In this document: in pieces, positions 5,471 to 6,321 of the stretch
Position numbering within the stretch: the first letter of the stretch is position 1
Layout of the letters: the number at the start of each line of letters is the position of its first letter
Assembly: GCA_017440445.1 (NCBI GenBank)
Contig: JAFSHE010000318.1
Coordinates: forward strand, 1 to 6,321
From: Oscillospiraceae bacterium
Lineage (GTDB): Bacteria > Bacillota_A > Clostridia > Oscillospirales > Ruminococcaceae
Direction: 5' to 3'
DNA length: 6,321 nt
Notes under the pieces: model-generated
Seen by the model: only the letters and a program-made list of their open reading frames with translations
Database searches by the model: none
What the model was told of the DNA's origin: nothing
Program-made: the position numbers and the translations under genes

Positions 5471-6321
5471 TCATCTGTTTACCATTTTGAAAAGCAGCAG
5501 CACATCTGTCATAGTCAGCTTACCGTCTCCGTTGATATCTGCTCTCTCATCTCTTGTGATCATGCCCCTCATAACGATGTTCCTGAGCAGATTGTAATCC
5601 GTGGCTGTAAGTCTTGCGTCATTATTGACATCTCCGACGATCCTTGTCTTGCTGTCCATAATAATGACATAATCCCCTGCCTTATCAGGAACGAATTTAA
5701 CCATTCCATCTGTACCGACTTTGTATGTATCTATAAGCGTCATCGAACGATCTGTGTGGTCATACCGATACAGGCTGGCATATTTCTTGTTGTACGCCGC
5801 ACCGACATTGATATTCAGTGTAGCATTGTATTTGTTATCACTGTTTATATGAAGCGTACCGGCACTGTGTCCGCCAAGAACTGTTATATAGTTTTTCGGG
5901 ATATAAACGGCTGATATCCTTACACCGAGTCCTGCATCCTGAAGATTGACTCCTGTCAGGAGAGAGGAATCCACTCTCCATGATCTTGTTCCGTCTACTT
6001 CAAAATTAACTGTCAGTCGGTTTCTGCGTATAACACGAAGCAGCGATGCAGGAACTGTAAAGTTCTTGTTCATATACACAGTGTGCGTGGTATCGTATTT
6101 CAGCTCCAGCACAGACTGTATCGCCTGCCAGCCTGAAGCCTCTGTACCTGCAAGTCTTGGCTCTGTCTCCTGCTTTGCTACCGCTTCATTACTGCCAGAG
6201 GCAGAATTATTAGACCCTGAAGATGTACCACCTGTATTTATACTGCCCGAGGTGTTCTTATCTCCGGTACTCTCAACTATTTCCACGAAAAAGTAATCGG
6301 TAAATCCGTCATAGGATACCC
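5471..6321 (-). CDS. Dockerin-containing secreted protein (C-terminal part, cut by window edge)
   Basis: About 282 C-terminal residues are visible. The frame is open through 6321, so the true start lies outside and the GTG at 6286 is not the start. Order of parts: the end of an upstream domain (VSYDGFTDYFFVEIVE); a Ser/Gly/Asn/Thr linker (about 6271-6188); a beta-rich module of about 165 residues with PASLLRVIRRNR, GVRISAVYIP, KKYASLYRYDH and GDYVIIMDSK; then a type I dockerin. Modules like this occur before dockerins in ruminococcal surface proteins, but I cannot name its family. The dockerin has two calcium loops, DVNNDARLTATD and DINGDGKLTMTD, and would dock the protein onto a cohesin-bearing scaffoldin outside the cell. 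The catalytic or binding domain that defines its job must be upstream of the window. A terminator follows the stop directly. Confidence 0.9.
   Translation of the reverse strand, partial: VSYDGFTDYFFVEIVESTGDKNTSGSINTGGTSSGSNNSASGSNEAVAKQETEPRLAGTEASGWQAIQSVLELKYDTTHTVYMNKNFTVPASLLRVIRRNRLTVNFEVDGTRSWRVDSSLLTGVNLQDAGLGVRISAVYIPKNYITVLGGHSAGTLHINSDNKYNATLNINVGAAYNKKYASLYRYDHTDRSMTLIDTYKVGTDGMVKFVPDKAGDYVIIMDSKTRIVGDVNNDARLTATDYNLLRNIVMRGMITRDERADINGDGKLTMTDVLLLFKMVNR
5474..5635 (-). other. Type I dockerin domain
   Basis: The last 54 codons of the gene above. Two F-hand calcium loops have Asp/Asn/Asp/Thr/Asp at positions 1, 3, 5, 9 and 12. They are followed by helices YNLLRNIVMR and VLLLFKMVNR. 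Residues at the usual cohesin-recognition positions 10-11 are Ala-Thr and Met-Thr, so the two halves are not identical. The first loop has N-D-A-R where the second has the more typical G-D-G-K. Confidence 0.9.

Noticed and set aside
6284..6286. GTG at 6286 as the start of the dockerin protein
   Set aside because: The frame continues upstream to the window edge without a stop, there is no ribosome binding site or signal peptide here, and the upstream residues look like the end of a domain.

Overview
The window reads as a piece of a low-to-mid GC Gram-positive anaerobe, most likely a Ruminococcaceae/Oscillospiraceae-type Clostridium relative (Ruminococcus or Eubacterium siraeum-like). This placement is inferred from a type I dockerin protein (a cellulosome marker), a ferredoxin-thioredoxin-reductase-like protein beside a thioredoxin, strong AGGAGG-type ribosome binding sites, and a large internalin-like leucine-rich-repeat lipoprotein. 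No rRNA or other phylogenetic marker is present, so the genus is not proven. Every gene I support lies on the minus strand, so transcription runs from high to low coordinates.

Layout in transcription order. (1) At 6321-5471 is the C-terminal part of a secreted protein: end of an unseen domain, Ser/Gly/Asn linker, beta-rich module, type I dockerin. It is cut by the window edge and followed by a GC-rich hairpin terminator at 5466-5432. (2) At 5372-2247 is a compact four-gene run: a 66-residue FTR-like iron-sulfur protein, thioredoxin (13 nt later), a 699-residue LRR lipoprotein (58 nt later, with a hairpin in the gap) and a NifX/NifB-family protein with a His/Cys-rich tail (19 nt later). It ends in a strong intrinsic terminator at 2235-2200. 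(3) After about 140 nt of AT-rich spacer, a near-perfect consensus SigA promoter (TTGACA, 17 nt, TATAAT) drives a membrane chemoreceptor that fills 1967-6.

How the parts may fit. FTR-like protein plus thioredoxin is a recognisable pair: the Fe-S protein would pass electrons, probably from ferredoxin, to the thioredoxin disulfide. The NifX-like protein belongs to a family that carries or binds Fe-S/metal clusters, so the ends of the cluster share an iron-sulfur/redox theme. The LRR lipoprotein between them acts outside the cytoplasmic membrane and does not obviously belong to that theme; it is the main puzzle of the window. The chemoreceptor and dockerin protein appear to be independent transcription units.

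No RNA genes, CRISPR arrays, insertion sequences, integrases or phage genes were seen. No non-genic stretch exceeds 300 nt.
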